NCBI GenBank assembly: GCA_902534325.1
Contig: CACAPQ010000003.1
Span: 1 to 64,000 of the forward strand
Source of the DNA: Paracoccaceae bacterium
Lineage (GTDB): Bacteria; Pseudomonadota; Alphaproteobacteria; Rhodobacterales; Rhodobacteraceae
Direction: 5' to 3'
Length of the DNA stretch: 64,000 bases
Of this stretch, positions 55,558 to 63,334 are shown one piece after another (positions within the stretch are counted from its first letter, which is position 1; each line of letters starts with the position of its first letter). Made by a program: the position numbers and the translations under genes. The notes below the pieces were generated by a model. That model did no database searches. It worked only from the letters and a program-made list of their open reading frames with translations, and was not told the origin of the DNA.

Positions 55558-56816
55558 AGCGCTCTCCAGCCAATGTCTTTCCTATAAAAACCTCCTGGCC
55601 AATCAATATTTTCAATCATTTCATATGAATTCTTTTGAGCTTCGATTAAAGTTGCTGCTCTTGTTGTTATGTTTAAAACACGTCCACCGTTTGCCACTAC
55701 TTTTCCATTCCTCTCAACTGTTCCAGCGTGGAAACACATAAAATTACTATTGGAAGGCAGATCAGCTAAACCAGCTATCTCAGTACCTTTTTCATAAGAA
55801 CCCGGATATCCATTACTAGCCATAACAACTGTTAAAGAGTGATCATCAGCCCAATTAATTTTTACATCACTTAACTTACCTTTGGCAGTAGACAGTAAAG
55901 CATCTAAAATTTGCCCACCTAACCGCATCATCAAGACCTGACATTCGGGGTCACCAAATCTTACATTATACTCAACCAGACGAGGATCGGAATCCTTTAT
56001 CATAAGGCCTGCGTAAAGAACGCCAGTAAATGGCATGCCTCTCCTTACCATTTCGCGCATAGTTGGGCGTATAATTCTTTCAATAGTCTTGTTTAATACT
56101 ATCTCGTTCAATATTGGTGCTGGTGAATAAGCTCCCATGCCTCCAGTATTTAATCCAGTATCGCCATCTCCTACACGTTTATGATCTTGCGCAGTACCAA
56201 TAGGTAGGATTGTTTCGCCGTCAACTAAAACAAAAAGGGACGCTTCCTCGCCTTCCATAAATTCTTCAATCACAACGCTTGCACCGGCGTTCCCAAAAGA
56301 TCCGCTAAAAATTTCATTAACTGCAGATAAGGCCATCTCAATATCTGTGGCTATGATCACACCTTTGCCCGCAGCTAGTCCGTCGGCTTTAACAACCAAA
56401 GGTGCTCTCTTAGTTTTTATATAAGTTAAAGCTGGTTCCAGTGAGTCAAAGCTTTTATATTCGGCAGTGGGCGCTCCGCAGGCATCGCAGATTTCTTTTG
56501 TAAACTTTTTACTTGTTTCCAACTGAGACGATGCTTTAGAAGGTCCAAACGTCAAAATTCCTTCTCTTTTTAAAATATCACTAACACCCTCCGCTAGAGG
56601 TGCCTCGGGGCCAATTAGAACAAAGTCGATATTGTATTCTTTTACAGTGTTTACGATCTGCGTAGCGTTAAGAATATCGACGCTTATACATTTCGCAATT
56701 TGAGCAATACCTGCATTTCCTGGTGCTACGAATATATTATCACACTTGGGGTTTTGTTTGATAGCCCAGGCTAGAGAATGTTCACGGCCTCCACTCCCTA
56801 ATATCAATATATTCAT
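55554..56816 (-). CDS. purD: Phosphoribosylamine-glycine ligase
   Basis: Second step of purine synthesis (GARS). 420 residues. N domain NILILGSGGREHSLAWAIKQ; ATP-grasp elements VVKADGLAAGKGVIIATDIE, VIEEFMEGEEASLFVLVDGE, then DGDTGLNTGGMGAYSPAPIL and FTGVLYAGLMIKDSDPRLVE with VRFGDPECQVLMMRL supplying metal ligands. Divergent from xseA, the spacer 56817-56935 holding both promoters. Confidence 0.97.
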   Translation of the reverse strand: MNILILGSGGREHSLAWAIKQNPKCDNIFVAPGNAGIAQIAKCISVDILNATQIVNTVKEYNIDFVLIGPEAPLAEGVSDILKREGILTFGPSKASSQLETSKKFTKEICDACGAPTAEYKSFDSLEPALTYIKTKRAPLVVKADGLAAGKGVIIATDIEMALSAVNEIFSGSFGNAGASVVIEEFMEGEEASLFVLVDGETILPIGTAQDHKRVGDGDTGLNTGGMGAYSPAPILNEIVLNKTIERIIRPTMREMVRRGMPFTGVLYAGLMIKDSDPRLVEYNVRFGDPECQVLMMRLGGQILDALLSTAKGKLSDVKINWADDHSLTVVMASNGYPGSYEKGTEIAGLADLPSNSNFMCFHAGTVERNGKVVANGGRVLNITTRAATLIEAQKNSYEMIENIDWPGGFYRKDIGWRAL

Positions 56817-56935
56817 AATTGAATCACCTTAAGATCTCTAATTTTTAATAATCAACAACATTTGATTGGGCAAGGCTCACCAAAACTAATTGCTCTTGTG
56901 CTCATCAAGGTTTAAATTTTTTTAAGGAGTTACTA

Positions 56936-58435
56936 ATGTCAGATCTTTTCGAAAACCCAATAGCGGGAATCAATGAGCCGGAGTTTTCAGTAAGTGAGAT
57001 TTCCAATGCTATTAAAAGACTTATTGAAGATGAATTTTCTTATGTTCGAATTAGAGGTGAAATTGGCCGTGTAAGTTTGCCTAGGTCTGGTCACGTTTAT
57101 TTGGATTTGAAAGATGAAAAATCAGTAATCGCTGGTGTTATCTGGAAGGGCGTTGCTGATAAATTAATCACAAGACCTGAAGAAGGGATGGAGGTAATTG
57201 CCAGAGGAAGAGTGACTACTTTTGGGGGTCAATCTAAATACCAAATAATTATTGATGATTTAAGACCTGCTGGTGTTGGCGCTCTAATGGCCATGCTGGA
57301 GAAAAGAAAAAAACAGTTTCAAACCGAAGGGATTTTCAATCCGGAACATAAGATGCCGTTGCCTTATTTGCCTGAAATTATAGGCGTCGTAACTTCCCCA
57401 TCTGGTGCTGTTATCAAAGATATTTTACATCGTTTGGCCGATCGTTTTCCTAGAAAAGTAGTTTTATGGCCCGCTGCAGTGCAAGGAGAGAATTGCGCTA
57501 AAGAAGTTTCTGCAGCGATCGAGGGATTTAATTCGTTGGCTAAAAAAAATCCACTTATTGCGCCTGATTTAATAATCGTGGCTCGAGGAGGAGGGTCGAT
57601 AGAAGATCTTTGGGGTTTTAATGAAGAGCTGGTGGTCAGGTCAGCATTTAAATCGACAATTCCTTTGATATCAGCAATAGGTCATGAAACAGATACAACG
57701 CTTCTCGATTATGTTGCCGATGTTAGAGCTCCTACTCCTTCGGCAGCGGCAGAAATAGCTGTTCCTGTCAGGCATGAATTATTGGCTGCACTAGACAACA
57801 ATGAAGCACGTCTCAGCAGAGCTGTCAGTCAGATTTTATCAAACCGTTCTCAACGATTGTTGGATTTTTCTAGATCACTACCTAGAGTGTTTGGATTACT
57901 AGAAGGACCAACTCAACGGTTGGATTCTATAAGTACTAGGTTGCCATCCTCTTTAAGTTCTACCGTAAGATTGAAAAAAAGTAGGCTGCTTGAAATAAGC
58001 ACTGGTATCAAGCCAGTGTCTTTATTTATGCGGTTGGAAAATTCGCGAGGTAAACTCGATTTACAGGCGAAGCAACTAGTAAATTTATTTGGTCATTTTA
58101 TTGACTTAAGGAAACAAATTTTAAGTTCACTCTTTTCAAGAATTGAGAGTTTGTCTTTAATACGTGATATACAGCGGGAGCATAAAAGCCTTAAAGACTT
58201 ATCATTAAGGTTAAAAAAAGCTTATGACATCAGAATAAAAGACCTTGGAACAAAACTACAGTCCATTGATCGATTGAGAGAGACACTCGGGTATCGTCAG
58301 ACTTTAGACAGAGGGTATGCAGTAATTAGATCGAGCGACAGTGTTATTACAGATAAATATAAAACTTTGCATTTGACGGATTTAGTTATTGAATTTCGGG
58401 ATGGTGAATTATCAGTTAAAAAAGATAAAGGCTAA
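56936..58435 (+). CDS. xseA: Exodeoxyribonuclease VII large subunit
   Basis: Nuclease subunit of 499 residues. An N-terminal OB fold (EFSYVRIRGEIGRVSLPRSG, HVYLDLKDEKSVIAGVIWKG) is followed by the catalytic core with IIGVVTSPSGAVIKDILHRL, DLIIVARGGGSIEDLWGFNE, and the metal region ISAIGHETDTTLLDYVADVR with APTPSAAAEIAVP. A long coiled coil and the C-terminal LDRGYAVIRSSDSVITDKYK complete the family pattern. The small subunit xseB is not adjacent. The ATG has TAAGGAG close upstream. Confidence 0.96.
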   Translation: MSDLFENPIAGINEPEFSVSEISNAIKRLIEDEFSYVRIRGEIGRVSLPRSGHVYLDLKDEKSVIAGVIWKGVADKLITRPEEGMEVIARGRVTTFGGQSKYQIIIDDLRPAGVGALMAMLEKRKKQFQTEGIFNPEHKMPLPYLPEIIGVVTSPSGAVIKDILHRLADRFPRKVVLWPAAVQGENCAKEVSAAIEGFNSLAKKNPLIAPDLIIVARGGGSIEDLWGFNEELVVRSAFKSTIPLISAIGHETDTTLLDYVADVRAPTPSAAAEIAVPVRHELLAALDNNEARLSRAVSQILSNRSQRLLDFSRSLPRVFGLLEGPTQRLDSISTRLPSSLSSTVRLKKSRLLEISTGIKPVSLFMRLENSRGKLDLQAKQLVNLFGHFIDLRKQILSSLFSRIESLSLIRDIQREHKSLKDLSLRLKKAYDIRIKDLGTKLQSIDRLRETLGYRQTLDRGYAVIRSSDSVITDKYKTLHLTDLVIEFRDGELSVKKDKG

Positions 58436-58558
58436 TACATCTGTTTTAAAAAAGAAGACAGCTATCTATCGTATGTAATTGTTTCAACGTCGTTTTTAAG
58501 TACTAAAAAAGTTCACTTTGATTATAAAACTTAATATAAAGATCTGGGGAGTAACTAA

Positions 58559-60244
58559 ATGGCTTTAGACCAAAATAAAGGTGTTTGGAAATCGGCCAAA
58601 GGAAAGGGGCGCCGTACTCCTAAAGGTCGCCAATTTGAAGATGAGTCTCTAACCGAGGTCAAATCTCTTTTAGCAAACCGACCCAGGCAAAAAGATCTTC
58701 TGATAGAGTTTTTACATCTTATTCAAGATAAGTATGGTTATTTATCTGCTCAGCATCTCTGTGCTCTGGCTGAAGAATTAAAATTATCAATGGCAGAAGT
58801 TTATGAGGTGGCATCATTTTATGCGCACTTTGATATCGTTAAGGAGGATGAAACGCCACCTCCCAAATTGACAATTAGGGTCTGCGACTCCCTATCTTGT
58901 GAATTAGCTGGAGCTCAGAGGCTTCGTGAAGAACTTCAAAATGGTTTAGATCCCAAACAAGTGCGAGTGTTACGTGCCCCCTGTATGGGCAGATGTGATA
59001 CTGCCCCGACTTTGGAAATAGGGCATAATCATATAGACTACGCATCTACTGAAAAAGTTAAAGCTGCGATATCTGATCAGCATTTTCACTGTAGAATTCC
59101 AGAATATGAAGGGTTTCAAGATTATTTTAGTAATGGAGGTTATCAAACACTTTTAGACTTGAGACTAGAAGGTGACTGGGAAGTTATTCAAAACAAAATC
59201 TTGGACTCAGGCTTAAGGGGGCTCGGTGGGGCTGGATTCCCTTCTGGTAAAAAGTGGGGGTTTGTTCGCATGAACGAAGGTTCACGTTTTATTGCAGTTA
59301 ATGGAGATGAAGGCGAGCCCGGAACGTTTAAAGATAGATTTTATCTGGAAAGAACTCCTCACTTGTTCCTTGAGGGAATGCTTATAGCTGCCTGGGCCAT
59401 AGAGGCGGAAAAAGCATATATTTATATGCGTGACGAATATCCTGCAATTTTGGAAATACTACGCAGGGAAATAAATGCACTGGAACAAGCAGGGATAGTG
59501 GAGCCAAATTATATAGAGCTGCGCAGAGGTGCTGGCGCCTATATTTGTGGCGAAGAAAGTGCAATGATAGAGTCCATTGAGGGCAAAAGAGGGTTACCAA
59601 GACACCGTCCTCCGTTTGTTGCTCAAGTAGGGTTGTTTGGTAGGCCAACGCTCGTTCACAATGTTGAAACACTCCACTGGGTTGCTCGGATTTGTAGAGA
59701 AGGTCCCGAAATACTAAATAGTGTGGAAAAAAATGGTAGAAAAGGCCTTCGAACCTACTCCGTATCAGGTCGGGTTCAAAATCCTGGTATTTATTTACTG
59801 CCCGCTGGATCAACAATTCTAGACATTATTGATGCTGCTGGTGGGATGAAGGAAGGTCATATATTTAAAGCGTATCAACCAGGTGGGCCTTCTTCTGGAT
59901 TATTACCTGCCAAACTCAATGATGTGCCGATGGATTTTGACACACTCCAACCACACGACACTTTTATTGGATCAGCAGCGGTGGTTATTTTGTCCAATAA
60001 AGATAGCGCTCGTGGCGCTGCTTTAAACATGTTGAAGTTTTTTGAAGATGAAAGCTGTGGACAATGCACTCCATGTAGGGTTGGCTGCGAAAAAGCTGTA
60101 AAATTAATGGAAAATAAGGAGTGGGATACGGAACTGTTGGAGGAAGTATGCCAAACTATGGTTGATGCTTCTATCTGTGGGTTAGGTCAGGCAGCGCCAA
60201 ATGCAATTAAATCAACAATAAAATATTTCAATGACGAAATTTAG
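58559..60244 (+). CDS. NuoE-NuoF fused flavoprotein, formate dehydrogenase beta (FdsB/FdwB) type
   Basis: 561 residues fusing a NuoE-like thioredoxin-fold domain (about 35-160; 2Fe-2S ligands in RVCDSLSCELAG and APCMGRCDTAPT) to a NuoF-like domain with NADH/FMN motifs (SGLRGLGGAGFPSGKKW, AVNGDEGEPGTFKDRF, GAGAYICGEESAMIESIEGK) and 4Fe-4S ligands (DESCGQCTPCRVG and SICGLGQ). It passes electrons between formate dehydrogenase and NAD. The usual molybdenum-containing alpha subunit and FdhD do not follow; ftsY does. It therefore works with a partner encoded elsewhere or is a different NAD(H) dehydrogenase. Start ATG after GGGGAG. Confidence 0.88.
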   Translation: MALDQNKGVWKSAKGKGRRTPKGRQFEDESLTEVKSLLANRPRQKDLLIEFLHLIQDKYGYLSAQHLCALAEELKLSMAEVYEVASFYAHFDIVKEDETPPPKLTIRVCDSLSCELAGAQRLREELQNGLDPKQVRVLRAPCMGRCDTAPTLEIGHNHIDYASTEKVKAAISDQHFHCRIPEYEGFQDYFSNGGYQTLLDLRLEGDWEVIQNKILDSGLRGLGGAGFPSGKKWGFVRMNEGSRFIAVNGDEGEPGTFKDRFYLERTPHLFLEGMLIAAWAIEAEKAYIYMRDEYPAILEILRREINALEQAGIVEPNYIELRRGAGAYICGEESAMIESIEGKRGLPRHRPPFVAQVGLFGRPTLVHNVETLHWVARICREGPEILNSVEKNGRKGLRTYSVSGRVQNPGIYLLPAGSTILDIIDAAGGMKEGHIFKAYQPGGPSSGLLPAKLNDVPMDFDTLQPHDTFIGSAAVVILSNKDSARGAALNMLKFFEDESCGQCTPCRVGCEKAVKLMENKEWDTELLEEVCQTMVDASICGLGQAAPNAIKSTIKYFNDEI

Positions 60245-60358
60245 GGTACCCCTCGAAACAAGTAACTGGATAATCTTAAATGAATGCAGTTATCTTCGAT
60301 TGTTAATTTATATTGATTTAGTACTAATCAGTATCAGAAATTTCAAATGGTGTAGTTG

Positions 60359-61609
60359 ATGGGATTTTTTAAAAAACTCAAAGAGCGTTTGTTCAAGTCT
60401 TCTTCTAAAATAGATGAAGGCTTAGATGCAATTGTAGAAGATGGAGGTGAAGCGGAGGAAGTTGAATTAGAGGAAGAGCTCAAAACGCAAAAAGAAACTG
60501 TTGATGACGCTACAAATGATCAAGCCGATATTGGATCTGTTCCAATTGAGCCTCAATTAGAACAAAACGCTCCAACCACATCACAATCTATCGAACTTGA
60601 GGAAAAAAAAGAAACTGGTGAACTTGATACAGACGATGATGTCGAAATTGAATCTGTCTCGATTAACCCTCAAATTGAGCAAAACGCAGTAACCAATTTA
60701 AAACCTACCGAGCCTGAGGAAAAAAAAGAAACTTTTGTTGGAAAAATTCTAGGTCGAAGGAAAGTAAAAGTCATTAAACGCAAATTTGATGATGATATGC
60801 TTGAACAACTGGAGGAGTTATTAATCGCTTCCGATATGGGTGTAGATACTGCTATGAGAGTTGCGGCCAACATGGCTCAAGGAAACCTTGGAAGTCGATT
60901 ATCTACATCTGAAATAAAAAAATTATTGGCGGATGAGATAGAGCAAATAATGGAGAACGTTGCGCAACCATTGCCAATCTATCCTAAGCATCCACAAGTT
61001 GTTCTCGTAGTCGGTGTTAACGGTTCGGGAAAAACCACAACAATAGGAAAGTTGGCCAGCCAATTCAAAGAAGCTGGTAAAAATGTAGTGATAGCTGCTG
61101 GTGATACTTTTAGAGCCGCTGCTGTTGAACAGCTTCAAATTTGGGGAGATCGAGCAAATGTTCCTGTTTTGGTTGCTCCAGAAGGTTCTGATCCGGCATC
61201 ATTGGCCTTTGATGCCCTGGAAAAAGCGCAGCAAGAAGAAGCAGACCTTCTTATGATTGATACTGCCGGAAGGCTTCAAAACCGAACAGATTTAATGGAA
61301 GAACTTGCAAAAATTGTAAGGGTTTTGAAAAAAAAGGATCCAGAAGCACCGCAAAATACTATTTTAGTTTTGGATGCAACTACTGGTCAGAATGCAATTT
61401 CTCAGGTTGAGACTTTTCGTGAAATAGCTGAAGTAAGCGGTCTCATAATGACAAAGTTGGATGGAACAGCGAAGGGGGGTGTTCTAGTAGCTTTAGCTGA
61501 TAAGTTTGGTTTGCCAATTCATGCTATTGGAGTTGGCGAACAAATAGATGATTTAGCGCCGTTTGATCCAGCAGAATTTGCTCAAGCACTTACTGGTTCT
61601 GAGAGTTAA
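60359..61609 (+). CDS. ftsY: Signal recognition particle receptor FtsY
   Basis: SRP receptor GTPase of 416 residues bringing ribosome-nascent chain complexes to SecYEG. A short basic/hydrophobic start (GFFKKLKERLFKSSSK) precedes a long acidic A domain to about residue 125, which contains a tandem duplication. The NG domain follows: helical N (FDDDMLEQLEELLIASDMGV) and GTPase G with GVNGSGKTTTIGKLASQFKE (G1), DTFRAAAVEQLQIWG, LLMIDTAGRLQNRTDLMEEL (G3), and TKLDGTAKGGVLVALADKFG (G4/G5). The ATG at 60359 is preceded by an in-frame TTG. Upstream of the EamA and yciB genes as in related genomes. Confidence 0.96.
   Translation: MGFFKKLKERLFKSSSKIDEGLDAIVEDGGEAEEVELEEELKTQKETVDDATNDQADIGSVPIEPQLEQNAPTTSQSIELEEKKETGELDTDDDVEIESVSINPQIEQNAVTNLKPTEPEEKKETFVGKILGRRKVKVIKRKFDDDMLEQLEELLIASDMGVDTAMRVAANMAQGNLGSRLSTSEIKKLLADEIEQIMENVAQPLPIYPKHPQVVLVVGVNGSGKTTTIGKLASQFKEAGKNVVIAAGDTFRAAAVEQLQIWGDRANVPVLVAPEGSDPASLAFDALEKAQQEEADLLMIDTAGRLQNRTDLMEELAKIVRVLKKKDPEAPQNTILVLDATTGQNAISQVETFREIAEVSGLIMTKLDGTAKGGVLVALADKFGLPIHAIGVGEQIDDLAPFDPAEFAQALTGSES
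60527..60733 (+). repeat. In-frame tandem duplication in the FtsY acidic domain
   Basis: Two 90-base copies (60527-60616 and 60644-60733) repeat with a 117-base period, 39 codons. At protein level DIGSVPIEPQLEQNAP and EIESVSINPQIEQNAV align, each copy ending in EEKKET, encoded by a matching GAGGAAAAAAAAGAAACT-type stretch. The copies differ at many bases, so the duplication is not recent. Confidence 0.85.
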
Positions 61610-61623
61610 AATACATTAATAAG

Positions 61624-62547
61624 ATGAGTTTTGATCCCTCATTTTTAGTAGCTTGGATTTTTCAAATTGAGGGAACTAGCACTGGTAGTCGTGTAGCTTT
61701 GTGGCTTGCTATATTAGCAGCCTTTTTACATGCTGTTTTTGGTGCTTTACAAAAAGGGCGCCATGATCCCTGGTTATCACGCGGTGCTATGGATGCCAGT
61801 TCTGGTCTAGCAATGCTCCCATTGGCGATATTTATCGTTCCAGTACCCGAGCCTGAGCTTTGGCCAATTTTTTTGATAATTTTTATAATACATTTTATGT
61901 ATAAGCTCCTTCAGGCCTTTGCATATTCGAAAGGGTCTTTTACTGTAGTCTATCCTGTCGTCCGAGGAACGAGCCCGATTTTCACTGTCATTGGGGCTTA
62001 TATTTTGTTCGGTGAAACATTTTCGTCAATGCAATGGTTCGGTGTTTTTCTACTTTTGATGGGCATATTCGGGTTGGCTTTATACAACTTAATTTTTCTG
62101 GAAACATCGAGAGAAACCTTGCCGACAGCTTTAATTCTTGCTGTTTGTACGGGAAGCTTTGTTGCTCTCTATACTACGGTTGATGCGTACGGTATCAGAG
62201 TTGCTATTAATCCGTTGGCATTCATTGTATGGTTTTTTCTAATTGATAGTTTATCAATTACGCCCTATGCAATTTACCGTTGGAGCCATTTGATCGATAA
62301 GCCGAGATTTTTTCCTTTGGCGATCAGAGGTGTTGTAGGTGGGGTTGTAGCTTTTTTTAGTTTTGGATCGATAATGTTGGCGACCCGACTAGATAAAGTC
62401 GGAGAGGCTGCAGTTCTGAGGGAAACTTCGACAATCTTCGCCGCCGTTATAGGATGGCTGTTTTTAAAAGAAGCTGTTGGCCCTCGTAGGGTATTGTTAA
62501 TGGCCTTGATTGCGTTTGGGGCACTTATCGTTGAAATTGGAGGATAA
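61624..62547 (+). CDS. EamA/DMT-family transporter
   Basis: Ten-span drug/metabolite transporter, 307 residues, made of two EamA repeats (first ending ILFGETFSSMQWFGVFLLLM, second ending LFLKEAVGPRRVLLMALIAF, each with the family GE/KE motif at the end of a helix). An extra N-terminal span (VALWLAILAAFLHAVFGALQ) is included. Substrate unknown. It sits between ftsY and yciB with gaps of 14 and 3 bases, an order conserved in Rhodobacterales, so the three are one transcript. Confidence 0.9.
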   Translation: MSFDPSFLVAWIFQIEGTSTGSRVALWLAILAAFLHAVFGALQKGRHDPWLSRGAMDASSGLAMLPLAIFIVPVPEPELWPIFLIIFIIHFMYKLLQAFAYSKGSFTVVYPVVRGTSPIFTVIGAYILFGETFSSMQWFGVFLLLMGIFGLALYNLIFLETSRETLPTALILAVCTGSFVALYTTVDAYGIRVAINPLAFIVWFFLIDSLSITPYAIYRWSHLIDKPRFFPLAIRGVVGGVVAFFSFGSIMLATRLDKVGEAAVLRETSTIFAAVIGWLFLKEAVGPRRVLLMALIAFGALIVEIGG

Positions 62548-62550
62548 ATA

Positions 62551-63165
62551 ATGTCGTCAAATCAAAAAAATTCAGGCATCAAATCTACCTTAGAATTTGG
62601 ACCTGTAATAGTATTCTTTGCAGCCTATATTTTGTTTGATCGCTATGAAATAAGCTTGAATTTTTATGGCCAAAACTACGAAGGTTTTGTTTTAGCAACG
62701 ACAATTTTTATCCCGTTAATTTTATTTACAACTTTTTTAAGTTGGAAGTTGACTGGTGAAGTTTCAAAAATACAGCTTTTTACAGCGATTTTAGTAGTTG
62801 TCTTTGGTGGTATGACTATTCTTTTTAACGATGATCGCTTTTTTAAAATGAAACCAACACTCGTTTATTTTCTATTTGGTGCTATACTTCTAGTCGGTTT
62901 ATTTAGAGGGAAATCTTACTTACAATCATTGATGGGAACCATGCTTCCTATGGACAATGAAGGCTGGATGATAATAAGTCGTAGAATTACGGGCTTCTTC
63001 TTTTTTTTAGCGGTTTTAAATGAATTTGTCTGGAGAACATTCTCAACCGAAGTTTGGGTTTATTTTAAAACTTTTGGGTTAAGTGTAGCACTATTAGTAT
63101 TTCTTGCGTCTCAATATCCAATTTTGTCAAAATATGGCGATTTCGATAATGATGATAAAAATTAA
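62551..63165 (+). CDS. yciB: Inner membrane-spanning protein YciB (septation protein A family)
   Basis: 204-residue membrane protein with five or six spans. Diagnostic stretches are LEFGPVIVFFAAYILFDRYE at the N terminus, GGMTILFNDDRFFKMKPTLV with the invariant DDRFFKMKPT, and WMIISRRITGFFFFLAVLNE, then FVWRTFSTEVWVYFKTFG. The IspZ/YciB family affects envelope synthesis and division; its exact activity is unknown. Last gene of the ftsY unit. Confidence 0.94.
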   Translation: MSSNQKNSGIKSTLEFGPVIVFFAAYILFDRYEISLNFYGQNYEGFVLATTIFIPLILFTTFLSWKLTGEVSKIQLFTAILVVVFGGMTILFNDDRFFKMKPTLVYFLFGAILLVGLFRGKSYLQSLMGTMLPMDNEGWMIISRRITGFFFFLAVLNEFVWRTFSTEVWVYFKTFGLSVALLVFLASQYPILSKYGDFDNDDKN

Positions 63166-63206
63166 GTCCTTGGTCGAGAATTGGAAGATACTGGTAATCT
63201 CGTAAA

Positions 63207-63223
63207 TGACGTTTCGTCAGTTT
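63207..63223 (+). terminator. Weak hairpin after yciB
   Basis: TGACG-TTT-CGTCA followed by GTTTT, 41 bases after the yciB stop. The five-pair stem and short T run make it only a possible terminator for the ftsY-eamA-yciB transcript. Confidence 0.35.
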
Positions 63224-63254
63224 TAAATACTCTTTAATTGATCTGTAACTTAAA

Positions 63255-63284
63255 TTGTTGCGTACTATTAGTCGTATATAGTAC
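63255..63284 (+). promoter_or_regulatory. Candidate folE2 promoter overlapped by a palindrome
   Basis: A -35-like TTGTTG (63255-63260), 16-base spacer and -10-like TATAGT (63277-63282). GTACTAT (63262-63268) and its exact inverse ATAGTAC (63278-63284) straddle the spacer and the -10 box, nine bases apart, an arrangement suited to repression. In other bacteria folE2 is often controlled by the zinc regulator Zur, but I cannot confirm a Zur consensus here. Confidence 0.45.
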
Positions 63285-63334
63285 AGTAAAATTTACGCAA
63301 TTTATCAGGGTCAGTTACTGAAAAGGGGTCCGGA

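Noticed and set aside
59382-59816. 144-codon open frame antisense to the FdsB-like gene
   Set aside because: Opposite strand carries invariant NuoF motifs; the antisense product is low-quality sequence with many Cys/His/Phe and no family match.
60314-60330. Near-palindrome TGATT-N7-AATCA before ftsY, considered as an operator
   Set aside because: Short AT-rich arms and no link to a known regulator.
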